Assembly: GCA_036386835.1 (NCBI GenBank) | Contig: DASVUX010000027.1 | Location: 89,506-153,505, forward strand | Length of the DNA stretch: 64,000 bases | Source of the DNA: 2-12-FULL-35-15 sp036386835 | GTDB taxonomy: Bacteria > Bacteroidota > Bacteroidia > 2-12-FULL-35-15 | Reading direction: 5' to 3' | Shown: positions 26,500 to 35,951 of the stretch, one piece after another | Layout: the number at the start of each line of letters is the position of its first letter | Position numbering within the stretch: the first letter of the stretch is position 1 | Notes under the pieces: generated by a model | Seen by the model: the letters and a program-made list of their open reading frames with translations, nothing else | What the model was told of the DNA's origin: nothing | The model's database searches: none | Position numbers and translations under genes: made by a program

Positions 26500-28224
26500 A
26501 TGAACACGTTAAGAAGACCCCTGCGCTGGCTATTTTATGCATTTTTTGTAATGATCGATTTACTTCTGGTCTTCATGGTGTGGTTTATTATTACTGTCAC
26601 CATCGGGAGCCCGGAAATCAGCGATGAAGATAAGCATGTATTAAATTCTGAAAGGGAAAGCAGGGGTGAACATTTTTATACCCTTTCCGGATCCTGGATC
26701 AAGAAGAGTGATACAGGCCTTTGGGAAATGTATGTGGAAGGCAACGGCTTTGAAAGGGGTGTAAGGGAAGGAAAGCTTAACCGGGAACTTGCTGAAAAGC
26801 AGGAAGTGGCATTCGTAGACCAGCTGCAGAAAATGATCCCGAACAGGGCGATGCTTAATTACCTTAAATTCTTCATTGGTTTTTTCAACAGGAATATTGA
26901 CCAGTATGTAATAGAAGAATACAAGGAAGAGATCTACGGGGAATCGCTTTTTGCATCCGACAAATTTGATTTTATTGCCCCTAAATATTACCGGATGCTT
27001 AATTATCACGCAGCTCATGATATCGGGCATGCGCTGCAGGACAAGAACATGACGGTTGGCTGTACGGCTTTCGGTGCATGGTCCGGTAAAACAGATGACA
27101 GCACGTTGCTTATCGCACGTAATTTTGATTTTTATGTAGGCGATGCCTTTGCGGAAGACAAGCTGATAAATTTTGTAAATCCTGAAAAAGGGTACAGGTT
27201 TATGATGGTGAGCTGGGCAGGAATGATCGGTGCGGTTTCCGGGATGAATGAAAAGGGCCTCACAGTAACATTGAACGCATCCAAATCGGAGATCCCGACA
27301 TCGTCAGCCACCCCCATTTCATTAGTAGCAAGAGAGATCCTGCAGTATGCAAAGAACATCAACGAAGCGCTTGCCATTGCGGAAAAAAGAAAAACATTTG
27401 TCTCCGAATCGCTTCTGATCGGGTCTGCTGCAGATAACCGTACAGTTGCGATTGAAAAAACTCCGTCAAAAACGGTATTGCTGGAACCCAAAAAAGATTA
27501 TCTCGTTTGTTCCAACCACTATCAGTCGGAAGCCTTTTCTAATGACAAGGTCAATCTTGAGAATATAGAAAAAAGCTCATCTGAATACCGCCGGAAACAT
27601 TTAACGCAATTAATAGAGTCGGAGAATACAGTTACGGTAAACGAAGCTGCTGCAATCCTGCGTTACAGGAAAGGAATGAATGGAAAGGATATCGGCATGG
27701 GAAATGAAAAATCCCTGAATCAGCTGATCGCTCATCATGCGGTGATATTCAAGCCGGAAAAGCTCCAGGTCTGGATCTCGACAAACCCGTTCCAGCTGGG
27801 ACAGTTTGTCTGCTATGACCTTAACAAGGTATTCGCTGCAGCCCCGGGATTAAGCGTAAAGAAAGAGTTGTATGAAAAGCCGCTGAATATCCCGGCCGAC
27901 TCATTCCTGTATTCTTCTGAATTCAGGAAATTCAATGTATATAAACGTTTCAGGGAAGCATTCAGAATACTTCACAAACAGGGTGTGCAATACCGGGTGG
28001 ATGAAAGAATGATCGCTGGCTTTATAAACTGCAATCCTGAATATTTTGAAACATACAGTATCCTGGGTGAATATTATAAAGACCGCTCTGATAAAATAAG
28101 CGCACTGAAATATTATAACTTAGCGCTCACAAAAGAGATCACAACGATTCAGGACAAGGAAGAAATAGAGAAGGCAATAAAGGAAGTAGTCAAGGGACAG
28201 CAGACAGTTGACAAAAAGCAGTGA
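26500..28224 (+). CDS. C45-family autoproteolytic acyltransferase/hydrolase (Ntn fold), membrane anchored
   Basis: A 574-residue protein. Residues 12-35 form an N-terminal membrane anchor. The Ntn-hydrolase core starts at C188 in MTVGCTAFGAWSG, the usual site of autocatalytic cleavage in acyl-CoA:6-aminopenicillanate acyltransferase and choloylglycine-hydrolase-like families, followed by LLIARNFDFYVGD and SWAGMIGAVSGMNEKGLT. The tail (about 500-560) resembles a single TPR unit. Known relatives cleave or exchange amide-linked acyl groups, such as lipid amides. The gene is followed by acpS and a PaaK-like ligase on the same strand. A TATCTTTA element at 26483-26490 is a possible -7 promoter box. 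Confidence 0.85.
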   Translation: MNTLRRPLRWLFYAFFVMIDLLLVFMVWFIITVTIGSPEISDEDKHVLNSERESRGEHFYTLSGSWIKKSDTGLWEMYVEGNGFERGVREGKLNRELAEKQEVAFVDQLQKMIPNRAMLNYLKFFIGFFNRNIDQYVIEEYKEEIYGESLFASDKFDFIAPKYYRMLNYHAAHDIGHALQDKNMTVGCTAFGAWSGKTDDSTLLIARNFDFYVGDAFAEDKLINFVNPEKGYRFMMVSWAGMIGAVSGMNEKGLTVTLNASKSEIPTSSATPISLVAREILQYAKNINEALAIAEKRKTFVSESLLIGSAADNRTVAIEKTPSKTVLLEPKKDYLVCSNHYQSEAFSNDKVNLENIEKSSSEYRRKHLTQLIESENTVTVNEAAAILRYRKGMNGKDIGMGNEKSLNQLIAHHAVIFKPEKLQVWISTNPFQLGQFVCYDLNKVFAAAPGLSVKKELYEKPLNIPADSFLYSSEFRKFNVYKRFREAFRILHKQGVQYRVDERMIAGFINCNPEYFETYSILGEYYKDRSDKISALKYYNLALTKEITTIQDKEEIEKAIKEVVKGQQTVDKKQ

Positions 28225-28286
28225 TAGTGGTAGTATGCAATGGACAGCTTCATAGATTCGTAATTCGTAAATATTCGTATCCCTAC

Positions 28287-28658
28287 ATGATTTTAGGATT
28301 AGGAACAGACATCGCAGAAGTACACCGGATAGCAAAAAGCATTATTAATATTAGCTTTAAGGAAAAAGTATTCTCTAAAGCCGAGATCGCCTATTGCGAA
28401 ACAAAGGCGAATAAAGAAGAAAGCTATACAGCTAGGTTCGCAGGAAAAGAGGCTTTCTTCAAAGCGCTTGGAACAGGCTGGAGAGGCGGAATGGCATTTA
28501 ATGAAGTGGAAGTATGGAATGATGAACTTGGGAAACCGACATTGAATATATTGGGTAACACAGCAGAGATCGTGAAAGAGAGGAATATAAAAGTTATCCA
28601 TATTTCATTATCTCATATTAAAGATGTGGCAATGGCGACAGTAATTTTAGAGGGCTAA
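28287..28658 (+). CDS. acpS: Holo-[acyl-carrier-protein] synthase
   Basis: A 123-residue phosphopantetheinyl transferase of AcpS type, starting at the ATG at 28287 (MILGLGTDIAEVHRI). The Mg/CoA motifs are GTDIAEV and RFAGKEAFFKALGTGWRGGM, with the final SLSHIKDVAMATVI. The length is normal. An upstream in-frame extension to 28221 has no family support. It transfers 4'-phosphopantetheine from CoA to acyl carrier proteins. It lies 62 bases after the C45 hydrolase gene and may be co-transcribed with it. Confidence 0.93.
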   Translation: MILGLGTDIAEVHRIAKSIINISFKEKVFSKAEIAYCETKANKEESYTARFAGKEAFFKALGTGWRGGMAFNEVEVWNDELGKPTLNILGNTAEIVKERNIKVIHISLSHIKDVAMATVILEG

Positions 28659-28800
28659 ATTAGTTTCTGGATTCAAGTTTATATGCAGGATTGGTTAAGT
28701 TGGTCGTTTCGCTTAAAGTTAGCGGAATTAATTCCTGTTAAAAAGGGCGATGGGGTTGATTGAGTTTGTTATTAATAGTAAACAGATTGTATTCATTATT

Positions 28801-30087
28801 ATGATTCCGGAAATAGAAACAAGATCACTTTCAGAACAAAAAGATTACCAGGAAGCGAGACTCCCGGAATTGTTTCAGTATATAAATAAACATTCTAAGT
28901 TCTATTCTGAATTATTCAGGGAACATAAAATAAATGTCGCGGACATCCGAACTATAGAAGATCTGCAGAAGATCCCTGTCACCACTAAAGACGATATCCA
29001 GGAGCGCAACGATGATTTTATCTGCGTTCCGCAAAATAAAATAATTGATTACATCACCACATCCGGAACGCTTGGTGATCCGGTATTGTTTCCCATGACG
29101 GACAAAGATCTTGATCGCCTGGCCTACAATGAATCTGTTTCCTTTCAATGCGCTGATTCAACCAGCGATGATATTTTCCAGTTAATGACTACTCTCGACA
29201 AGAGGTTTATGGCAGGCTTGGCTTATTTTCTTGGCATCAGGAAGCTTGGTGCAGGGGTAGTCAGGGTGGGAGGCGGGATTCCCGAATTGCAATGGGATAC
29301 GATCAAACGCATCAATCCAACAGCCTTTGTTACTGTACCTTCTTTCCTTTTGAAACTGATAGAGTATGCAGAAGCAAACGGTATCGATTACAGGAATACA
29401 TCAATAACAAAAGCGATATGTATCGGAGAAGCACTACGGAACCAGGATTTCAGTCTTACCACCCTTGGGCAAAAGATCAAAGACAAGTGGGACATAAAAC
29501 TGTATTCTACCTATGCTTCTACTGAGATGAGTGCTGCATTCACTGAATGTTCAGCAGGTAAAGGCGGGCACCATCACCCTGAACTGGTGATCGTTGAATT
29601 TCTGGATGAAGATAATAAGCCGGTGGCTGAAGGTGAACCGGGCGAGGTCACCATTACAACATTGGGAGTGGAAGGGATGCCATTGATCCGCTTTAAAACC
29701 GGTGATCTTTGCAGTCATTATACCGAGCCCTGCAGCTGCGGCAGGAAGACAATACGCCTGGGACCAATTGTAGGCCGAAGAAAACAAATGATAAAATATA
29801 AAGGAACTACATTATACCCACCTGCATTATACGACATCCTCAACAATATTGATGGTGTGAAAAATTATGTAGTTGAAGTTTTTACAAATGAAATAGGAAC
29901 AGACGATATACTTATCCGTATAGGATGTGAGAATGTTCCGGAGAATTTCGAAAAGGATATCAAAGATCATTTCCGCGCGAAGCTTCGTGTTGCTCCGCAG
30001 GTGAAGTTTGAGGATGTGGATGTCATTAATAAAATACAATTTCCTGAGCTGAGCAGGAAGCCTGTCGTGTTTTTTGATAAGAGGTAA
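28801..30087 (+). CDS. Phenylacetate-CoA ligase-like adenylate-forming enzyme (PaaK family)
   Basis: A 428-residue adenylate-forming enzyme starting at the ATG at 28801; 17 residues further upstream are not family-like. Motifs include YITTSGTLGDPVLFPMT (phosphate loop), IYSTYASTEMS-type LYSTYASTEMSAAFTEC, IRFKTGDLCSHYTEPCSCGR with the cysteine cluster, and IVGRRKQMIKYKGTTLYPP. These are the features of the compact PaaK subgroup. A phenylacetate substrate is not certain: many Bacteroidota paralogues act on other aryl or fatty acids, and the adjacent acpS would fit an acyl-carrier pathway. PaaZ at 23 kb keeps the phenylacetate option open. Confidence 0.87.
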   Translation: MIPEIETRSLSEQKDYQEARLPELFQYINKHSKFYSELFREHKINVADIRTIEDLQKIPVTTKDDIQERNDDFICVPQNKIIDYITTSGTLGDPVLFPMTDKDLDRLAYNESVSFQCADSTSDDIFQLMTTLDKRFMAGLAYFLGIRKLGAGVVRVGGGIPELQWDTIKRINPTAFVTVPSFLLKLIEYAEANGIDYRNTSITKAICIGEALRNQDFSLTTLGQKIKDKWDIKLYSTYASTEMSAAFTECSAGKGGHHHPELVIVEFLDEDNKPVAEGEPGEVTITTLGVEGMPLIRFKTGDLCSHYTEPCSCGRKTIRLGPIVGRRKQMIKYKGTTLYPPALYDILNNIDGVKNYVVEVFTNEIGTDDILIRIGCENVPENFEKDIKDHFRAKLRVAPQVKFEDVDVINKIQFPELSRKPVVFFDKR

Positions 30088-30102
30088 ATATTATTTTGAA
30101 AC

Positions 30103-30719
30103 ATGAGAAAGAAAATAAATATTATTTTCAGTTGTCTTTTTAATTGTCATTTCTGCCCAGGTTATTTGTGCCCAGGATATTTTTATGGTTGATGGAGATC
30201 TTGCTATGTTGCATGATCAAAAAGAGTTGCTTGTTAAATATGATTTTAGTAATGTTAAAATCGGGAGTGTAGGAACTGAAGAAGAGTATTTGAAGAGGAA
30301 AAAAAATGAGTTAAATAGTAACGTGGTTGGTCAGGGAGATGTGTTCGTGCAAGAATGGGAAAAAAATAAAGAGGAACGATACAAGCCCCGATTTGAATTA
30401 TTATTTCAAAATATGCAAAAAATAAATCAGGATCGGAGAATCTTTAAATAATTCAAATTATACCCTTATTGTTAAAACGATTAATATATTTCCGGGAGGA
30501 GGCAATGGTTTAGCTCAGATTCCTTCCTACGTTTCATTTGAATTCATAATTGTAAAAACGGCTAAGCCGCAAGAAGAACTCGCGAGAATGAAGGTTGATG
30601 GTATGCAGGGAACTCAGGGGGGATTAGTTCCGAATGCTGGAGAACGAATACAGGAATCGTATTCAAAAGCGGGAAAGATGCTTGCTAAATTTCTTGTCGA
30701 TTCAATTCCTTTAAAATAG
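30103..30719 (+). pseudogene. Broken secreted-protein gene, paralogue of the protein at 40034-40684
   Basis: Three consecutive reading frames together give one complete secreted protein. Frame one supplies MRKKIN from 30103; frame two supplies the rest of a signal peptide (VVFLIVISAQVICAQ) and the central part up to a stop at 30451; frame three continues from about 30450 with NNSNYTLIVKTI and ends at 30719. The joined product aligns along its length with the intact gene at 40034: EEEYLKRKK/EEDYIKKHS, ERYKPRFELLF/KHYEPKFEELF, SNYTLIVKT/SDYTLLVHT, ESYSKAGKMLAKF/ESYAKAAKMLVLG. Both junctions need a shift of one base in the same direction, in short T/A runs near 30121-30128 and 30443-30448. It is therefore most simply a pseudogene with two single-base insertions; sequencing error is the alternative. 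Confidence 0.85.
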
Positions 30720-30867
30720 GAATCCTGGTCTCATAATCTTAGTAGGATTCTCAAGCGCACCTCCGTACCAGCACTTATATATAAATACCTTCCGCATTGT
30801 ATTGTGATGATTTGTTATTTGATCCATCTTGCAAAAGATATTTAATAATAATCTAAACCCATTCATC

Positions 30868-32250
30868 ATGAAACAAACTACAAAATCAATTCTTCTTGGA
30901 GCATTGGCAATAACCGGCCTGCAGATCACCTCCATTGCCCAGACTTTTTCTGGTGGCGAGAATCATACATTATCTATATGCGCAAACGGCACAGCAAAAA
31001 GCTGGGGCAGCGATATATGGGGCAAGCTTGGAAACGGAACTGATCCTTACACTCTCCATGCTTCTGTAAATAATCTTACCGGAGTTGTTGCAGTCCGCGC
31101 AGGCGTGAATCATAGTATTGCGCTAAAAAATGATGGAACGGTATGGAGCTGGGGAATCAACGCTGCAGGTCAGCTTGGTATAGGAACATCTTCCGGTGAT
31201 AGTAATATCCCCGTCCAAACACAAAGCTTAAGCGGAATTACGGCAATTGCTGCTGAAGGGAACTTCAGCATTGCTCTAAAGAACGATGGGACAGTTTGGG
31301 CCTGGGGCGAAAATTTCGAAGGCCAGTTAGGGAATGGTTCCACAACATCCGGCAATACACCTGTACAGGTAACCGGCCTGAGCGGAATTACGGCTATTGC
31401 GGCAGGTTACTCTCATTGTCTCGCCCTGAAAAATGACGGAACTGTTTGGGCCTGGGGTGATAATGCTTATGGAGAGATCGGTGATAACACAACAACAGAC
31501 AGGTATGCACCTGTGCAAGTGGATAGTATAAGCGGGGTGACTTCAATTAATTGCGGAACTTATCATTCGCTGGCTATAAAGAGTGACGGAACAGCATGGG
31601 CATGGGGACGAAATCATAAGTTCCAGCTTGGCATCGATAATATCGGGAACAGTGCTAATCCTGTTCCCCGCCAGATGGTCGGGCTTAGCGGTATCACTGC
31701 AATCGCTGCAGGATTTTATCATACAATGGCATTGAAGAATAATGGAACAGTTTGGGTTTGTGGTGATAATTCATCGTACCAGATTGGAGATGGAACCAGC
31801 TTGACAAGACCCACCGCAGTCAACCTTTCAGGCTTTGGGAATGTAGCAGCCGTTGGCTGTGGCTATTATCACTCACTTGCACTGAAAAATGACGGCACAT
31901 TATGGTCATGGGGAAATAATTCAAGCGCCCAGCTTGGCGATGGAACAAGCACCGGCAAAGATCATCCAGTTCAGGTGACCGGCTTATGCTCTGTTTTAAT
32001 CGGCATAGAAGAAAAGAACGGTAATGCAAGCCTTGCTGTATTTCCAGTCCCTTCCCAGGGACAGATCACCATTGATTATCCGGGAATGAATAAAGATGTA
32101 AATGTTGAAGTCTTTAATATGCTTGGAACAAAGATGCTCCAGCAAAAAGGCAGCAATTCAATGGACCTGGCATCTTTCCCTAAAGGTATATATTTTATAA
32201 AATTGAGGGATGGAAGAAAGGAACTGACAAGGAAAATCATCCTTCAATAA
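30868..32250 (+). CDS. Secreted RCC1-repeat beta-propeller protein with T9SS sorting domain
   Basis: A 460-residue exported protein. The start is the ATG at 30868, giving a signal peptide ending TSIAQ. Residues 28-380 hold about seven RCC1-type repeats of roughly 50 residues, each with ALKNDGTVWAWGxN and LGxGT and a following SGITAIAAG strand. The last 80 residues (VFPVPSQGQITIDYPGM...MLGTKMLQQKG...GIYFIKLRDG) are a type A Por secretion tail, so the protein should be exported by T9SS and attached to the surface. Ligand or activity is unknown. A terminator follows directly. Confidence 0.92.
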   Translation: MKQTTKSILLGALAITGLQITSIAQTFSGGENHTLSICANGTAKSWGSDIWGKLGNGTDPYTLHASVNNLTGVVAVRAGVNHSIALKNDGTVWSWGINAAGQLGIGTSSGDSNIPVQTQSLSGITAIAAEGNFSIALKNDGTVWAWGENFEGQLGNGSTTSGNTPVQVTGLSGITAIAAGYSHCLALKNDGTVWAWGDNAYGEIGDNTTTDRYAPVQVDSISGVTSINCGTYHSLAIKSDGTAWAWGRNHKFQLGIDNIGNSANPVPRQMVGLSGITAIAAGFYHTMALKNNGTVWVCGDNSSYQIGDGTSLTRPTAVNLSGFGNVAAVGCGYYHSLALKNDGTLWSWGNNSSAQLGDGTSTGKDHPVQVTGLCSVLIGIEEKNGNASLAVFPVPSQGQITIDYPGMNKDVNVEVFNMLGTKMLQQKGSNSMDLASFPKGIYFIKLRDGRKELTRKIILQ

Positions 32251-32267
32251 ATGAACTGTTATTATGG

Positions 32268-32300
32268 AAAAAGCGGAAAGATCTTCTTTCCGCTTTTTTT
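32268..32300 (+). terminator. Rho-independent terminator
   Basis: A perfect 13-bp stem AAAAAGCGGAAAG (32268-32280) with CTTTCCGCTTTTT (32286-32298) and a T run, 17 bases after the RCC1 gene stop. Confidence 0.93.
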
Positions 32301-32409
32301 ATATCCGTACCAGTACGTAGATGAAAATACCCTGCCGGTGGGATTGAATCAATCCTCATTTACTTGCACCTTGCACCCTGTAATAAGAACCCACAAAATC
32401 AAAAAACGT

Positions 32410-34224
32410 ATGAAAAAAACCACAAACAAATCAAGAATTGCTTTGATGCTGTTCGTTTCCTTTTTTGGAATGAATAACATGAATGCCCAGGTTCCCATCC
32501 TGGAGAAACCGTACGAAGTTTCCAATAAGGCCAAGCGCGGATACCTAGGAGGAATTGAAGTGAATAAAGAAAAAGAAACCATCGACATGGTTTATATCCT
32601 GCCTTCTTTACTTGCGCGTAAAGTAAAGACTGAAACTTACACGTACGACAAGGACCTGAATCTTCTTAATACAGTTAAAGAAGAAGAATGGATGGAAAAA
32701 GTGAAGACACGCTATAAATGGTTCAACTATAAAGGCGAAAACTGGGTGTACAACAGTTTAACAGCGTCTATTGACCTTTCCGGCGGACTTGTATTCAGGA
32801 AAAAGGCGACTTACGGAACATACATCTGGGCTACAGGAAGCTATTACAGGAATGTAAAGCAGCTGGAAAAGGTGAAGCCTAAAACTGAAAATGACCTGAA
32901 ATACAAATTCAGATGTGCTTACGAGATCGAAGCGGACAGCGCTGTATTGGTTATTGTTGGAAAACCTGAAAAGAAGACAAACAATGAAACTAAATTTTTC
33001 GAGGTAATGAGCTGCGACAACCAGGTAAATATCACTACTGTTGACAAATTTGAATTCCAATACCCGCAGTCAGTTATTTTTTCTGCTCCCTTACAGGATG
33101 ACATGATCGCTGAGCTTTCAAATGATGATTCCCCAAGAGACTGGATCGTGGTTTTTGCACCCAGCGGTCAGTTCAAAAAAGATGCAGATCCCAAGCCAAC
33201 AAACTTTACTTACTTAAGACTTTCTCCGAAAGGAAAGATCCTTGAAAAATTCAGCTTCAACTCTCCTTCTAACGGATGGAGAATCCAGGGCGCCTATGAA
33301 AAAGAAGGTTCGGTGTTCCTGTACGGTTCTGCTATGACCAAGAACCCGGAAGATACTTATATGGATAAAATGTATGGTTATAAGCCATTTGTAGCTTCCA
33401 CATCTGCTTCTGCAGAAGAAAAAGCCCTTGCAAACCAAACAGGCGGGCCGGGAGCGGTGGCAGGTTCAGTTTCTGCATTCTCTTCACTGGGAGCACAGGA
33501 CTTCGGGCAAACCCAGGACCTGATTGATGTGGCTTTGGACGAATTGAAATACACAAACTTCCAGATCGGCAAGATCACGGATGGCAAATTTGATTTCATC
33601 AGCTCACCGAACATCGAAGAGTTTGAGCAGAAACAGGCAAAACCTGCTGATCAGAAAAAATTCGTAAAATTTGACGGTAAAAAATTCATCATCAGCGGGA
33701 TCTCTTTTGCAAGCTCAGGTGATGTATTCATCAGCGGCCAGGATTTTACAAAGAAAGATGACAAGCGGATTTACAAAGGGATCTATATGTTCCAGTTCGC
33801 GCCTACAGGTGAGTTGAAGAAAAATTACGGAGTTTTTGTTGATCAGAAAAAGAAATCAGGTTTTTTCAATAAATCCCCGCTTACATCTGATATGATCCTT
33901 GCGTCAAACTTCATTCACGAATCAGCTGATGGAAAGCAACTATACTGGCTTTTGAAAAATGCTAAATCTGTGAAGAAAGACAGTCATACATCATGGGGCA
34001 CAACAACAACTACCTGGACTCCATTGTACGGTTTTGACTATGGTTCGATCAACATTGCAAACGGTGAATTGTCTGAATTCAAAACATTCGGGGAAGATGA
34101 AAAAAGGAGCTTTTACCTTTTCAACAACACCAACAGTTACAAGATGGCGAATTACCTGTACTTCTTCAATGAAGATCTGAACGGGGGCAAGATCCTTCTT
34201 ACCAGGATGGATATTTCTAAATAA
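32410..34224 (+). CDS. Secreted hypothetical protein, 604 residues
   Basis: I do not recognise a known domain. The ATG at 32410 begins a signal peptide (ALMLFVSFFGMNNMNAQ); the open frame reaches back to 32251 but runs through a terminator, so those codons are excluded. The mature protein has many short beta strands and repeated [YF]xKD and GDVFISG-type turns, suggesting a beta-propeller or similar all-beta fold. A glycine/alanine-rich linker (about 360-395: TGGPGAVAGSVSAFSSLGAQ) divides it in two. Style and position resemble the protein at 35952. Both flanks have terminators, so it is monocistronic. Confidence 0.8.
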   Translation: MKKTTNKSRIALMLFVSFFGMNNMNAQVPILEKPYEVSNKAKRGYLGGIEVNKEKETIDMVYILPSLLARKVKTETYTYDKDLNLLNTVKEEEWMEKVKTRYKWFNYKGENWVYNSLTASIDLSGGLVFRKKATYGTYIWATGSYYRNVKQLEKVKPKTENDLKYKFRCAYEIEADSAVLVIVGKPEKKTNNETKFFEVMSCDNQVNITTVDKFEFQYPQSVIFSAPLQDDMIAELSNDDSPRDWIVVFAPSGQFKKDADPKPTNFTYLRLSPKGKILEKFSFNSPSNGWRIQGAYEKEGSVFLYGSAMTKNPEDTYMDKMYGYKPFVASTSASAEEKALANQTGGPGAVAGSVSAFSSLGAQDFGQTQDLIDVALDELKYTNFQIGKITDGKFDFISSPNIEEFEQKQAKPADQKKFVKFDGKKFIISGISFASSGDVFISGQDFTKKDDKRIYKGIYMFQFAPTGELKKNYGVFVDQKKKSGFFNKSPLTSDMILASNFIHESADGKQLYWLLKNAKSVKKDSHTSWGTTTTTWTPLYGFDYGSINIANGELSEFKTFGEDEKRSFYLFNNTNSYKMANYLYFFNEDLNGGKILLTRMDISK

Positions 34225-34236
34225 TTTAACTCTTAT

Positions 34237-34277
34237 AAAAGCTGCCTCAACATTTATGTTCCGGGGCAGCTTTTTTT
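34237..34277 (+). terminator. Rho-independent terminator
   Basis: AAAAGCTGCC (34237-34246) pairs with GGCAGCTTTT (34265-34274), with an inner AACA/TGTT pairing and a T7 tail, 13 bases after the stop of the 604-residue gene. Confidence 0.9.
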
Positions 34278-34289
34278 ATAAAAATATTC

Positions 34290-35810
34290 ATGAAGAAAAT
34301 ATTCCTGGGGATTGCGCTGATAGCTGCATCCCTTTGTACGGCACAGGACCAGTACGCACCGGTTAACCTCGGTGAAAATATTAATACGAAAAATGCGGAA
34401 GGCCATTCCGTGGTTTCAGCCGATGGAAAGGAGATCTACTTCTGGAGGGCCCTGTATCGTCAGTCGATTGACAAAACAGTTCAGAGCGCATGGTACTCAA
34501 AACAGGATAGTACAGGTAACTGGAAACCCGCAAAATATATGGGTAAGCCATTTAACACCGGGTTAATGAGCTCGGGGATCTTTAATGTTTCCCCTGATAA
34601 CAACTCTATCCTGATCCGTGGTTATTTTAAGTACGGTGACAGAATAGATAATGGCTGTTCCATGGTAACAAGAAGTGCAAGAGGCTGGAATGATCCTGTA
34701 GGACTGGAGATTCCGGGTTACAGTGAAATGTCGAAGGGACAGTACCAGGGGGCATTCCTTATGCCTGACGGAAAAGGGTTGGTATTCTATTTTAGTGAAA
34801 CAGCCGGTGCTTCTGACAATGATCTGTACGTTTCTTTCAAAAAGGAGGATGGTACATATACACAGCCTGCATCCATTAAAAAGTTAAACACTGCCGCTGA
34901 TGAGTCAACCCCTTTCCTCGCCTCGGATAATAAAACATTGTACTTTTCAAGTGACCGCCCGGGAGGGCTTGGTGACAATGATATCTGGAAAAGTACAAGG
35001 CTTGACGACACATGGATGAACTGGTCGGAACCGCAGAATCTTGGTCCTGCCATTAACTCAAACGACTGGGATGCCTATTTTTCCCTTGACGCAAAAGGGG
35101 AATACGCGTACATGACAAGTTCGAAGAACAGCCTTGGCGAAAGTGATATTGTTAAAATCAAACTCGCAGTGGAGAACAAGCCTGAGCCTGTGGTCCTGAT
35201 CAAGGGCCGTGTACTGAATAAGAATACCAGTTTACCGATACAGGCGAACATTGCGTATGAGAATATGGCAACCGCTGCGAATATGGGGCTTGCGATAAGT
35301 AATCCCCTTACAGGTGAATACCAGATCGCCTTACCATATGGTGTGAATTATGGTTTCAATGCTTCTGCTGGTAATTTTATTTCCATTTCGGATAATATTG
35401 ATCTCACGGCTGTTTCAGAATATAAAGAAATTACGCGTGACCTTTATCTTGTCCCTTTGGAAACCGGGCAAACCATCAGGATCAACAATATCTTTTTTGA
35501 AACAGCGAAGGCAGAGCTAAAGACTGAATCGTTCTCCGAATTGAACCGCCTGGTAAAATTAATGGAGCAGAATCCAAACATGGAAATTGCGCTTGGCGGG
35601 CATACAGACAATGTCGGATCGGAGGATTTCAACCAGAAGCTTTCTACTGACAGGTCAAAGGCCGTTCTTGATTATCTTGTTTCAAAGGGGATTGCGGCAG
35701 TAAGGATCACGTCTGCCGGCTTTGGGAAATCAAAGCCGGTGGCAGATAACGAGACGGAAGAAGGAAGGGCGCAGAACAGGAGAGTGGAGTTTACTGTGGT
35801 GAAATTGTAG
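34290..35810 (+). CDS. OmpA-family protein with PD40 beta-propeller repeats
   Basis: A 506-residue envelope protein with a signal peptide (ASLCTAQ). Residues 45-300 contain WD40-like PD40 repeats, e.g. KTLYFSSDRPGGLGDNDIWKS and GEYAYMTSSKNSLGESDI. A carboxypeptidase-like beta-sandwich follows (about 305-390, IKGRVLNKNTSLPIQANI). The C-terminal OmpA domain (about 395-506) has IFFETAKAELKTES, GHTDNVGSEDFNQKLSTDRS and GRAQNRRVEF, including the peptidoglycan-binding aspartate and arginine. It should bridge the outer membrane or periplasmic complexes to peptidoglycan. Similar three-part proteins are linked to T9SS or gliding machinery (PorE/SprE-like surroundings), but a specific role is not assigned. 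Confidence 0.92.
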   Translation: MKKIFLGIALIAASLCTAQDQYAPVNLGENINTKNAEGHSVVSADGKEIYFWRALYRQSIDKTVQSAWYSKQDSTGNWKPAKYMGKPFNTGLMSSGIFNVSPDNNSILIRGYFKYGDRIDNGCSMVTRSARGWNDPVGLEIPGYSEMSKGQYQGAFLMPDGKGLVFYFSETAGASDNDLYVSFKKEDGTYTQPASIKKLNTAADESTPFLASDNKTLYFSSDRPGGLGDNDIWKSTRLDDTWMNWSEPQNLGPAINSNDWDAYFSLDAKGEYAYMTSSKNSLGESDIVKIKLAVENKPEPVVLIKGRVLNKNTSLPIQANIAYENMATAANMGLAISNPLTGEYQIALPYGVNYGFNASAGNFISISDNIDLTAVSEYKEITRDLYLVPLETGQTIRINNIFFETAKAELKTESFSELNRLVKLMEQNPNMEIALGGHTDNVGSEDFNQKLSTDRSKAVLDYLVSKGIAAVRITSAGFGKSKPVADNETEEGRAQNRRVEFTVVKL

Positions 35811-35842
35811 ACAGAGATAACGATTATCTGTTCGAGTGGAAG

Positions 35843-35874
35843 GATTCCTGATGTTATATCAGGAATCTTTTTTT
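35843..35874 (+). terminator. Rho-independent terminator
   Basis: GATTCCTGAT (35843-35852) and ATCAGGAATC (35858-35867) form a perfect 10-bp stem with a 5-base loop and a T7 tail, downstream of the OmpA gene. Confidence 0.92.
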
Positions 35875-35891
35875 GCTTTTAGGACGGAAAG

Positions 35892-35921
35892 TTGCTTTAT
35901 TTTGCGGAATCTCTATCTTTG
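35892..35921 (+). promoter_or_regulatory. Promoter of the 35952 gene
   Basis: TTG (35892-35894), a 19-base spacer and TATCTTTG (35914-35921) match the Bacteroidota -33/-7 consensus. The start ATG is 30 bases further on. This also shows that the longer open frame beginning at 35892 is not the real start. Confidence 0.65.
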
Positions 35922-35951
35922 TTAAATACACCAGAACCAAATCCACAATTT

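Noticed and set aside
30185..30451. Independent 88-codon small gene
   Set aside because: Its flanking sequence in two other frames completes a signal peptide and a C-terminal part that match the 40034 protein, so it is a piece of a pseudogene.
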